Translations under genes and position numbers: made by a program
The notes under the pieces: generated by a model
Told to the model about the DNA's origin: nothing
The model's input: the letters and a program-made list of their open reading frames with translations, nothing else
Databases searched by the model: none
Assembly: GCA_964293475.1 (NCBI GenBank)
Contig: CAXYYJ010000026.1
Location: forward strand, 1 to 64,000
DNA length: 64,000 nt
DNA from: UBA12170 sp964293475
Lineage (GTDB): Bacteria > Bacteroidota > Bacteroidia > Bacteroidales > UBA12170
Direction: 5' to 3'
In this document: piece by piece, positions 57,162 through 64,000 of the stretch
Numbering within the stretch: the stretch's first letter is position 1
Layout of the letters: each line of letters starts with the position of its first letter

Positions 57162-59306
57162 ATGAAAAGGTTTCTCTTTTTCCTTTTACTTCTGCCTTTG
57201 GCTTTGGTTTTTACACATTGTCAAAAATCTGTAAATCAAGTCTATAAACTTGAATCACCCTCTGGAAATAACAGTATTCATTTCCAGTTAAGCACCGATG
57301 GCTCGCCTCGCTATCTGGTTTTGCACCAGGGGAAAACGGTGATTGACACTTCGTACATTTGGTTTGAGCTGGCTGGAGCTCCCATGCTTAAATCGAATCT
57401 GGAAGTTATTGGAACCGAAGAACTCATGCTCAACGAAGACTGGGAAATGCCCTGGGGCGAACAACGCATGGTGAACAATCATTACAACCAGATAAAAATC
57501 AGTCTGCAGGAACGCAGCGAAACCCACAGAATCTGGAATTTAGTTTTCAGAGCCTTCGACGACGGGGTGGCTTTTCGCTATGAATTCCCCCAACAAGAAG
57601 GCCCCGCGGAATGGCTTATTACGGAAGAAAGAACCGAGTTTCAGCTCACCGGAAATCATAATTGCTGGTGGATTCCGGGCGATTGGGATATTTACGAGCA
57701 CCTTTACAATACCACATCTTTTTCACAAATCAATGCACTTTCCAAAGCGAACAACGCCAACCTGGCTCAAACCTATATCCCTGTAAATGCGCTAAATACG
57801 CCTGTTACCATGCGCACCTGCGATGGCTTACACCTGAGTTTTCACGAAGCCATGCTCAACGATTATTCCGATATGACACTGGCTGTTGACACCCAAACCT
57901 ATAAAATGACTTCGAATCTGGTAGGCTCGTCCCGCAATACTTATAAGGTTAAACGACAATTACCCTTCGAAACTCCATGGCGAACCATTCAGATTGCCGA
58001 AAAAGCAAAAGATTTAATTGCATCAAAACTTATTGTTAATCTCAACGAACCCAGTAAAATAGAAGATATGAGCTGGTTTAAACCCATGAAATATGTGGGC
58101 ATTTGGTGGGAAATGCATCTGGGGGTTTCAACCTGGGATTATGGCATGACTCAGGATATGGGCTCCTGGTTAGATACCGGACAAAAGCACAGCAAACACG
58201 GCGCTACTACCGAAAACGCCAAGAGATACATCGACTTCGCCGCCAAAAATGGCATGAACGGAATTTTGGTGGAGGGCTGGAACACCGGCTGGGAGCATTG
58301 GATTGGCTTCGAAGACCGCGAAGGTGTTTTTGATTTTGTAACCCCCTATCCCGACTACGACCTGAAAGAAGTGGTTCGCTACGGAAAAGAAAAAGGTGTG
58401 GAGCTCATCATGCATCACGAAACTTCTTCGGCTGTTACAACCTACGACCAGCAAATGGATACTGCCTTTGCCCTTATGAAAAGCCTCGACATTCATGCGG
58501 TAAAAACTGGCTACGTGGGGAAAATTATTCCCAAAGGCGAATATCATCACGGACAGTGGATGGTGAACCACTATCGGAGAGTTTTGGAAAAAGCGGCTCA
58601 AAATCAGATTGCTATCAATGCTCACGAACCCATAAAAGCTACTGGAGAACACAGAACCTATCCCAATGCCATTGCCCGCGAAGGTTTGCGCGGACAGGAA
58701 TTCAATGCCTGGGCTTCGGATGGCGGAAATCCACCAGAGCATCTCACCATTGTCCCATTTACCCGCATGCTGGCTGGTCCCATCGACTTTACCCCCGGAG
58801 TTTTCGATATAAAACTCAGCAAAAAGACCCCCAACCCCATTCCCGGAGTGGCACAGAAAAATCAGGTGAATACAACCCTTGCCCATCAATTGGCTTTGTA
58901 CGTGGTCATTTACAGCCCCATCCAAATGGCCTGCGATTTGCCCGAACATTACGAAGGTCACCCGGCCTTGCAGTTCATCAGAGAAGTGGGCGTGGATTGG
59001 GAACAATCGGTGATTTTGGATGGTGAAGTGGGTGATTTTGTGGCCATTGCCCGTCAGGAAAAGGAAACTCTGAATTGGTTTTTAGGAGCTGTTACCGACG
59101 AGAACGAAAGAGATATCACCATCGATTTCAGCTTTTTGGACGAAGGAAAAACCTATTTAGCCACCATTTATCGCGATGGCGCCGATGCCCACTGGAATTT
59201 GAATCCCCAGAGCTATCAGATAGAAACTCTACAAATCACCAAAAACAGCAAAAACAGCTTCCATCTGGCTCCTGGTGGTGGACTAGCTATCAGTCTGAAA
59301 CAATAA
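57162..59306 (+). CDS. GH97 SusB-like glycoside hydrolase (inverting type)
   Basis: The 714-residue exported enzyme has a hydrophobic signal (MKRFLFFLLLLPLALVFTHC; whether the Cys is a lipobox is unclear). It has a GH97 N-terminal beta-sandwich, a TIM-barrel (from about 300: SWFKPMKYVGIWWEMHLGVS) and a C-terminal sandwich. Catalytic-type glutamates E420 (IMHHETSS), E489 (INAHEPIKATGE), E507 and E513 (AREGLRGQEF) keep exactly the spacing of SusB's E439, E508, E526 and E532 as I recall them, so it belongs to the inverting alpha-glucosidase branch, not the retaining galactosidase branch. It has no susCD genes beside it. A palindrome follows its stop codon. Confidence 0.9.
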   Translation: MKRFLFFLLLLPLALVFTHCQKSVNQVYKLESPSGNNSIHFQLSTDGSPRYLVLHQGKTVIDTSYIWFELAGAPMLKSNLEVIGTEELMLNEDWEMPWGEQRMVNNHYNQIKISLQERSETHRIWNLVFRAFDDGVAFRYEFPQQEGPAEWLITEERTEFQLTGNHNCWWIPGDWDIYEHLYNTTSFSQINALSKANNANLAQTYIPVNALNTPVTMRTCDGLHLSFHEAMLNDYSDMTLAVDTQTYKMTSNLVGSSRNTYKVKRQLPFETPWRTIQIAEKAKDLIASKLIVNLNEPSKIEDMSWFKPMKYVGIWWEMHLGVSTWDYGMTQDMGSWLDTGQKHSKHGATTENAKRYIDFAAKNGMNGILVEGWNTGWEHWIGFEDREGVFDFVTPYPDYDLKEVVRYGKEKGVELIMHHETSSAVTTYDQQMDTAFALMKSLDIHAVKTGYVGKIIPKGEYHHGQWMVNHYRRVLEKAAQNQIAINAHEPIKATGEHRTYPNAIAREGLRGQEFNAWASDGGNPPEHLTIVPFTRMLAGPIDFTPGVFDIKLSKKTPNPIPGVAQKNQVNTTLAHQLALYVVIYSPIQMACDLPEHYEGHPALQFIREVGVDWEQSVILDGEVGDFVAIARQEKETLNWFLGAVTDENERDITIDFSFLDEGKTYLATIYRDGADAHWNLNPQSYQIETLQITKNSKNSFHLAPGGGLAISLKQ

Positions 59307-59326
59307 TTGCATTCTGTAGAATGCAA
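59307..59326. repeat. 20-base inverted repeat after the GH97 gene
   Basis: TTGCATTC-TGTA-GAATGCAA begins one base after the GH97 stop codon and is followed by a T-rich stretch. It may act as a weak terminator for GH97 or as an outer operator for the ATPase gene. Confidence 0.6.
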
Positions 59327-59344
59327 TATTTATTTGATTTTGTA

Positions 59345-59394
59345 TTTTGTATCATGCATTTATTTACTATTTTTGCATTTTATATGATGCAAAA
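59345..59394 (+). promoter_or_regulatory. Promoter and palindrome of the ATPase gene
   Basis: TTTTG (59345-59349), an 18-base spacer and TATTTTTG (59368-59375) approach the Bacteroidota promoter form. A perfect inverted repeat TTTTGCAT-N8-ATGCAAAA (59371-59394) covers the -7 box and the first base of the start codon. Confidence 0.5.
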
Positions 59395-60587
59395 TGGAAG
59401 CACTATTTGAAAAATCCGCAAAAAAAGTACAACAAACAGATTTAAAATTTATAAGGTATTTATACAACCAGATAAGCTGGGAGCGGAGGCTCATAGGAAT
59501 TAAAGGCGCCAGAGGCATCGGAAAAACCACTTTGCTCCTTCAGTATCTCAAAAAAACCTTTGGAGCATCGGAGCGGGCGCTTTATGTGAGTTTGGACGAT
59601 ATGTATTTTTCGGCCAATAAATTGGTTGATTTAACCGACAAATTTGTCAAAAACGGTGGTGAATTACTTATTCTCGATGAAGTACACAAATATCCGGGTT
59701 GGTCGCGGGAAATAAAAAACATTTACGACGACCATACCCATTTGAGAATTATTTTCACGGGCTCCTCCATTCTTGATATTGATAAGGCAGAATACGATTT
59801 AAGCCGAAGAGCCATCATTTATGAGCTTCACAATCTGTCGCTCAGGGAATATATTGAGCTAAAAGATGGATTAAAGTTTCCGACTGTTTCACTTCAGGAT
59901 TTGCTGACAAACCATAGAGAATTAGCCTTTGAGTTAACAAGTCAGATTAAACCCATTAAGGAATTAAATACCTATTTCGACCGGGGAGCCTATCCTTTTT
60001 CATTGGAGACAGGCGAAGACTATGCGCAACACCTTAACCGAATAGTAAACCTGATTCTGGAAACAGATTTACCAGCTTCGGTATCCATTGATTTTCAGGC
60101 AGTGGTTAAACTAAAAAAACTCATGTACCTCATCTCAGAAACAGTTCCTTTTGCTCCCAATATCAGCAATTTAAGTGCTGCAATGGGAATAAACAGAGAT
60201 ACTGTTGTACTCTACCTGCATTATCTGGGAAGAGCAAAGCTGTTGGCTCTCTATAATTCGGCTGGAAAGGGAATCTCAAAGCTGGCAAAGCCGGGAAAAA
60301 TCTACCTTGAGAACACCAATTTAATGATGGCAATAAACTCAGGAGCCATAAAACAAGGAACATTGAGAGAAACATTTTTCCAAAACCAACTGTCTGGCAG
60401 TCATTTTATTGAAATTCCCGTATCGGGTGATTTTCTTGTCGACTCAACGTACCTGTTCGAAATTGGGGGCAAAAGCAAATCGTTTCAACAAATTGCCAAT
60501 CATGAGAATTCATATGTGGTGTCGGATGATATAGAAATGGGAACAGGTAATAAAATTCCATTGTGGCTATTTGGATTTCTTTATTAA
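59394..60587 (+). CDS. AAA-type ATPase with DUF4143-like C-terminal domain
   Basis: The 397-residue cytosolic protein has an AAA_14-type P-loop (GIKGARGIGKTTLLLQYL, residues about 34-51), Walker B ELLILDEVHKYPGW (near 90-103) and sensor-1-like IIFTGSSILDI. The C-terminal half matches DUF4143 (LSNLSAAMGINRDTVVLYLH, winged-helix-like, near 260-280, then IYLENTNLMMAINSG and FLVDSTYLFEIGGKSKSFQQ). These 'archaeal-type' ATPases are widespread, of unknown role, sometimes linked to toxin-antitoxin-like behaviour. A palindrome overlaps its promoter and start, suggesting autoregulation. It is followed 82 bases later by an unrelated T9SS gene. Confidence 0.85.
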   Translation: MEALFEKSAKKVQQTDLKFIRYLYNQISWERRLIGIKGARGIGKTTLLLQYLKKTFGASERALYVSLDDMYFSANKLVDLTDKFVKNGGELLILDEVHKYPGWSREIKNIYDDHTHLRIIFTGSSILDIDKAEYDLSRRAIIYELHNLSLREYIELKDGLKFPTVSLQDLLTNHRELAFELTSQIKPIKELNTYFDRGAYPFSLETGEDYAQHLNRIVNLILETDLPASVSIDFQAVVKLKKLMYLISETVPFAPNISNLSAAMGINRDTVVLYLHYLGRAKLLALYNSAGKGISKLAKPGKIYLENTNLMMAINSGAIKQGTLRETFFQNQLSGSHFIEIPVSGDFLVDSTYLFEIGGKSKSFQQIANHENSYVVSDDIEMGTGNKIPLWLFGFLY

Positions 60588-60669
60588 TCATAGCGAAAAA
60601 ACTGCCAGAAAAGTCCTTTTATACCCCTTATTACCATAGCTTTGTGCTGTAATCATTTAACTCTGACAA

Positions 60670-62619
60670 ATGAAAAATATATACGTCCTTATTTTGGGGA
60701 TAATTCTTCTGTCTCAAATAAAAACTCAGGCCCAACCCTGGCTTCAGAATAACCAGCTTTTTAATCCCGGCGGAATTCCCAGTCTGCCTTTCTCGCAGCC
60801 TCGATTTTGCGATCTCGATAACGATGGCGATTTGGATATGATTCTGGGAAACACATCGACTCAGCCGCTGTACCTTGAAAACACTGGGTCTTCAACTGCT
60901 CCTTCGTTTCAATTGGGCGCTTCAATATTTGCAATGGTGGATCCTTTGGATGCTGAAATGGCGGTTTTTGCCGATTTGGATAACGATGCTGACTACGATA
61001 TGATTGCCGGCGGATACACTGGAATAAATCTGTATGAAAACACCGGTTCGGTGGATAATCCTTACTTTGAAAAAGTCACTGGATTTTTTAGCAATGTAGT
61101 CGTTGGCAACAATCCCGTGCCTGCCTTCGCCGATATCGATGGCGATAACGACCTGGATATGGCGGTGGGGTTCAGCGAAAACGGGATGGTAAAAATCTAT
61201 GAAAACACAGGCACCTCAGAAATGGCGGTTTTTAACGAAGATGATTCCTGGGAATTGGGCGATGTGGGCCTTTTTGCCTACCCCATATTCTGCGACCTCG
61301 ACGCTGACCTTGATGCAGATTTGATGGTTGGAAAAGATACTTACGGCTTTGTCTATTATCAAAATAACGGAACCACAACCCAGCCCAATTTCGAAACCAA
61401 CAATGGAGTATTCGCCGGGCTTGGTAATGATACTTATTGGAACTCACCAGCTCTTATCGACATCAATGACGACCAAACCTTCGATTTAATCTTTGGAACC
61501 TCCTCGGGTCCGCTAAAATATTTTGAAAATACGGGCTCCGAAACAACCCCTTCCTGGATAGAAAATACTACCCTTTTTGGTGGTGTGATCGATGTAGGAG
61601 GCGCCAGTAATCCAGTGTTCTATGATTTCGATAACGATATGGATTTAGATATGTTCACCGGAACACAAATGGGCGACATCAAATATTTCGAAAATACCGG
61701 AACCCCTTCTGGCCCATCATGGCAGGAAAATTCCACTCCTTTTACATCATTGAAACACTCCATCTACAGTGCTGTAGCCATTGGCGATGTGAACAACGAC
61801 GGAAATGCCGATGCCATCGTGGGCGATCTCAGCGGGAAACTCTACTATCATCGAAATGCGGGCTTGTTCTTTGTCTTCGAGAGTACATTTCTCACTAACA
61901 TCAATCTGGGTGGATGGTCGGCACCAAGGCTGGTGGATTTTGATGGCGACCTGGATCTGGATATTATTGCGGGAGCAGAAAATGGAACCATAAGTTATAT
62001 TGAGAACCAGGGCGATGCCGAAAATCCTAACTGGAACTTAGTCTCTAGTGTTTTTGCGGGAATCGATGTGGGTTCCAATTGCGTTCCCTCCCCGGCTGAT
62101 TTAGATTTTGATGGCGATTTGGATTTGGTTTGTGGCGACCTTTTTGGCGATTTGGCCTATTACGAAAATGCTGACGAACAATGGAACGAGCATACCAATT
62201 TCTTCTTTGCAATGTCGGTGGATCAAAATGCCACGCCAGCTTTGGCCGATTTGGATAATGATGGAGACCCCGATTTAGCCATTGGTGAATATGCGGGCAC
62301 TTTCAGCTATTATCAAAACCGAATCATGGTTTTAGGAAATCAAAACCCGGGCAATTCCAATCTAGAAGAAAATCTTCAGGTCTTTCCAAACCCTGCCAAT
62401 CAGCTCACTACAGTGAATTTCTCGTTGAATGAAAGTTCCGAAATTTCTATCAAACTCATCGATGCCGGCACTTCACGCGAAACCAATATTTACTCCGCTT
62501 TCTTCAATTCTGGAGCTTATCAGCTGCCAATTGATTTAACCACCATAAAACCAGGATTTTATATCCTAAGTCTTAAAACCAATCGGGGGACTTTTAATAT
62601 CAAACTTATCAGGATTTAA
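60670..62619 (+). CDS. T9SS-exported VCBS/FG-GAP repeat protein
   Basis: The 649-residue protein has a signal peptide (MKNIYVLILGIILLSQIKTQAQ) and at least eight VCBS/FG-GAP-like calcium-binding repeats of the form FCDLDNDGDLDMILG, FADLDNDADYDMIAG, DLDFDGDLDLVCG and LADLDNDGDPDLAIGEYAG, probably a beta-propeller. The last 80 residues are a T9SS type A sorting domain (VFPNPANQLTTVNFSLNE, ending NRGTFNIKLIRI). It is exported to the surface; the DxDxDG loops should bind calcium. A role in adhesion is inference. Confidence 0.85.
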   Translation: MKNIYVLILGIILLSQIKTQAQPWLQNNQLFNPGGIPSLPFSQPRFCDLDNDGDLDMILGNTSTQPLYLENTGSSTAPSFQLGASIFAMVDPLDAEMAVFADLDNDADYDMIAGGYTGINLYENTGSVDNPYFEKVTGFFSNVVVGNNPVPAFADIDGDNDLDMAVGFSENGMVKIYENTGTSEMAVFNEDDSWELGDVGLFAYPIFCDLDADLDADLMVGKDTYGFVYYQNNGTTTQPNFETNNGVFAGLGNDTYWNSPALIDINDDQTFDLIFGTSSGPLKYFENTGSETTPSWIENTTLFGGVIDVGGASNPVFYDFDNDMDLDMFTGTQMGDIKYFENTGTPSGPSWQENSTPFTSLKHSIYSAVAIGDVNNDGNADAIVGDLSGKLYYHRNAGLFFVFESTFLTNINLGGWSAPRLVDFDGDLDLDIIAGAENGTISYIENQGDAENPNWNLVSSVFAGIDVGSNCVPSPADLDFDGDLDLVCGDLFGDLAYYENADEQWNEHTNFFFAMSVDQNATPALADLDNDGDPDLAIGEYAGTFSYYQNRIMVLGNQNPGNSNLEENLQVFPNPANQLTTVNFSLNESSEISIKLIDAGTSRETNIYSAFFNSGAYQLPIDLTTIKPGFYILSLKTNRGTFNIKLIRI

Positions 62620-62669
62620 TGTAACGAAGCAATCATCATTAAAATAGGAAACGAATAGCAATCAAAAGA

Positions 62670-63281
62670 ATGAAACCAACACAAAGTATTGATGACTATA
62701 TATTTAGCACCGGGGCATGGGCACCCATTCTGTCGTTTCTGCGCGATATTATTCTCCAGACCCAACTCGAAGAACATATGAAATGGGGAGTTCCAACGTA
62801 TTCTTTTCAGGGGAAAAATCTGGCAGGAATAGCAGCGTTCAAGAACCACGTGGCGCTTTGGTTTCATCAGGGAGCTTTGTTGCAAGACGAGCACCACAAG
62901 CTCATGAATGCACAGGAAGGAGTGACTAAGGCTCTAAGGCAGTGGCGGTTTAAAGAATTGAAAGAAGCATTGGAAAACGAATCCATCATTCTCAGCTATC
63001 TGGAAGAAACCATCCAAAATAAAGCCAGCGGATTGGAAATAAAATCAGAACGACTTCAGGAAATCTCCATTCATCCCCTTCTGCTCAATGAATTTTCCAA
63101 GAGTGAGGCTTTAAAGACAGCCTTTGACAATCTTACTCCCGGACGACAAAATGAATATGTTGAATATCTTTACACCGCCAAAAGAGAAGAAACCCGCCTG
63201 ACGAGATTAGATAAAATAATTCCCTTGATTTTGGCAGGCAAAGGACTGAATGACAAATATTTGAATAGCAGAAATCAATAA
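62670..63281 (+). CDS. DUF1801/YdeI-family protein
   Basis: The 203-residue cytosolic protein has a DUF1801-type domain (KWGVPTYSFQGKNLAGIAAF and HVALWFHQGALL, residues about 38-72) and a YdeI/OmpD-associated C-terminal segment (LKTAFDNLTPGRQNEYVEYL, ETRLTRLDKIIPLI). In other bacteria these proteins give protection against certain bacteriocins or peptides; the mechanism is unknown. It lies 50 bases after the VCBS-repeat gene and 16 before a small lipoprotein gene, possibly in one transcript. Confidence 0.8.
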   Translation: MKPTQSIDDYIFSTGAWAPILSFLRDIILQTQLEEHMKWGVPTYSFQGKNLAGIAAFKNHVALWFHQGALLQDEHHKLMNAQEGVTKALRQWRFKELKEALENESIILSYLEETIQNKASGLEIKSERLQEISIHPLLLNEFSKSEALKTAFDNLTPGRQNEYVEYLYTAKREETRLTRLDKIIPLILAGKGLNDKYLNSRNQ

Positions 63282-63297
63282 AATAAATTCATCGGTT

Positions 63298-63762
63298 ATG
63301 AAAAAACAAACACAAAAAATTATAGCAGCAGCCATTGCAGTATTACTTACTATCGCATTGACTTTTAGTTGTTCCAAAGAAGAAGTACAATGTTCTGCTG
63401 TAATAGAAAACTCAGGAATTATAGTGGACAATGTTGAAATTTCAAGTTGCTCGACCCCATTTTACACCGGAAATTTTGTGATTGATAGTTCCACTGAGCT
63501 CGATAGCGTTCTCCAACTGAACAGCGGCTGCCAAAAGCCCGAAATTGATTTCACTCAATATACACTTTTGGGGCGATACGCCTATGCTCAATGCACTGGA
63601 AGCTATTTTAGAGAAGTGACCAAAGACACCACCAACAAGCGTTACAATTTCATCATAACCGTGGAAAGTTGCGGAAGTTGTGATTGCCTCAGCCAAAACA
63701 TGAACTGGGTTTTAGTCCCCAAACTCCCTGAAAATTATACGGTTCGGTTTACCGTGAAATAA
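63298..63762 (+). CDS. Small lipoprotein of unknown function
   Basis: The 154-residue lipoprotein has a lipobox (LTFSCSK, cysteine near residue 25) and several cysteines (EEVQCSAV, ISSCST, NSGCQKP, YAQCTG, ESCGSCDC) that may form disulfides after export. Hydrophobic strands (FTQYTLLGRYAYAQCTGSYF, YNFIITVESCG, NWVLVPKLPENYTVRFTVK) suggest a small beta protein. I recognise no family. Its end faces the minus-strand gene at the window edge. Confidence 0.6.
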   Translation: MKKQTQKIIAAAIAVLLTIALTFSCSKEEVQCSAVIENSGIIVDNVEISSCSTPFYTGNFVIDSSTELDSVLQLNSGCQKPEIDFTQYTLLGRYAYAQCTGSYFREVTKDTTNKRYNFIITVESCGSCDCLSQNMNWVLVPKLPENYTVRFTVK

Positions 63763-63777
63763 TCGCTGAGCCAGGTT

Positions 63778-64000
63778 CTAATAATAAACTTCAGCTTTGC
63801 GACCTTTGTGCTTGTAATACACAGTTCCATTCCTGAACATCGTAAAACTTAGAGCCAGATAGAAAACATTGGCTTTGAAGTTTTCGTAGGGTTTGGTCTT
63901 CACACCATCAACGGTTTCAATAAAATCGGGATTGTGAAATGGTGTGAGATAGTATTTGAATTTTAGGTTGGTTCCATATGGAAACTGAAAACCCACAAAA
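63778..64000 (-). CDS. Outer-membrane protein, C-terminal part (partial)
   Basis: The frame is open past the right edge of the window, so only the last 74 codons are present. The sequence (VGFQFPYGTNLKFKYYLTPF, NPDFIETVDGVKTKPYENFK, ANVFYLALSFTMFRNGTVYY) has the alternating strand pattern and the strand count of an outer-membrane beta-barrel end. The KHKGRKAEVYY tail replaces the usual terminal Phe. A GTG at 63994-63996 is not a convincing start; the real start lies outside. Function is not known. Confidence 0.6.
   Translation of the reverse strand, partial: FVGFQFPYGTNLKFKYYLTPFHNPDFIETVDGVKTKPYENFKANVFYLALSFTMFRNGTVYYKHKGRKAEVYY

Noticed and set aside
58170..59006. 278-codon frame antisense to GH97
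   Set aside because: The opposite strand carries the GH97 catalytic glutamates. This is a shadow.
1..64000. tRNA, rRNA or known riboswitch
   Set aside because: No cloverleaf, rRNA word or cobalamin, TPP, SAM or glycine-type riboswitch core was seen by eye on either strand. The search was not computational, so a diverged one could be missed.

Overview
The window looks like a chromosomal stretch of a free-living or commensal Bacteroidota bacterium (class Bacteroidia; order not assignable from sequence alone). The reasons are three proteins with type IX secretion (T9SS) type A sorting domains, one type B (gliding-motility CTD) protein, lipoproteins with DUF4296 and DUF4625 character, a TonB receptor with a carboxypeptidase-D-like plug extension, and promoters of the phylum's TTG-N19/20-TAnnTTTG form. 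I saw no tRNA, rRNA, CRISPR array, integrase or transposase. Conserved genes are moderately GC-rich. Three stretches (about 7.0-9.5, 17.4-20.3 and 51.8-57.1 kb) are clearly AT-richer and carry accessory genes, repeats and gene fragments.

Layout. 1-1.1 kb: a degenerate intergenic repeat array. 1.1-5.1 kb (minus strand): a GME-fold protein overlapping a radical SAM enzyme, a LutA-type Fe-S protein, an orphan antitoxin-like gene and a T9SS cargo protein. 5.3-6.9 kb: a POT peptide transporter. 7.0-9.5 kb: a recently tandem-duplicated lipoprotein gene, another small lipoprotein and three copies of a palindromic dispersed repeat. 9.7-14.2 kb: a compact three-gene operon of GH29 fucosidase, PNGase F-like amidase and GH29 fucosidase, i.e. 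an apparent N-glycan removal and defucosylation unit. 14.3-17.4 kb: a fatty acid desaturase and a BlaI/M56 regulatory pair with three operator-like palindromes and a leader hairpin. 17.4-20.3 kb: toxin-antitoxin debris and, most notably, a three-gene unit that reads as toxin, HTH antitoxin and SecB-like chaperone (a TAC system). 20.3-43.0 kb: mostly housekeeping and envelope genes (GNAT-YoaP, pssA, cobalamin adenosyltransferase, M28 peptidase, tdk, wbuC/O-antigen ligase/S41 protease, ChaN, manC, MFS, MltF, dtd, glyA, a T9SS type B protein, DUF4296, recQ).

43.6-51.7 kb: a secreted C1 peptidase, small membrane proteins, then a probable metal-uptake operon. In it a TonB receptor is flanked by two small His-rich proteins with a shared C-terminal RGPP motif and followed by two DUF4625-like lipoproteins. 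51.9-56.5 kb: a defence-type island with a four-gene overlapping restriction-modification operon (controller, methyltransferase, PD-(D/E)XK-like protein, putative endonuclease), then a membrane protein and a DUF3800 protein. 57.2-64.0 kb: a SusB-type GH97 glucosidase, a DUF4143-type ATPase with palindromes over its start, a T9SS VCBS-repeat protein, a YdeI/DUF1801 protein, a lipoprotein and the end of a protein that runs off the window.

The strongest candidates for closer study are the TAC-like operon (18865-20253), the restriction island with its additional nuclease-fold gene (51907-54679), the GLPGLI-PNGase F fusion in the fucosidase operon, and the BlaI/M56-TonB locus with its layered control region.
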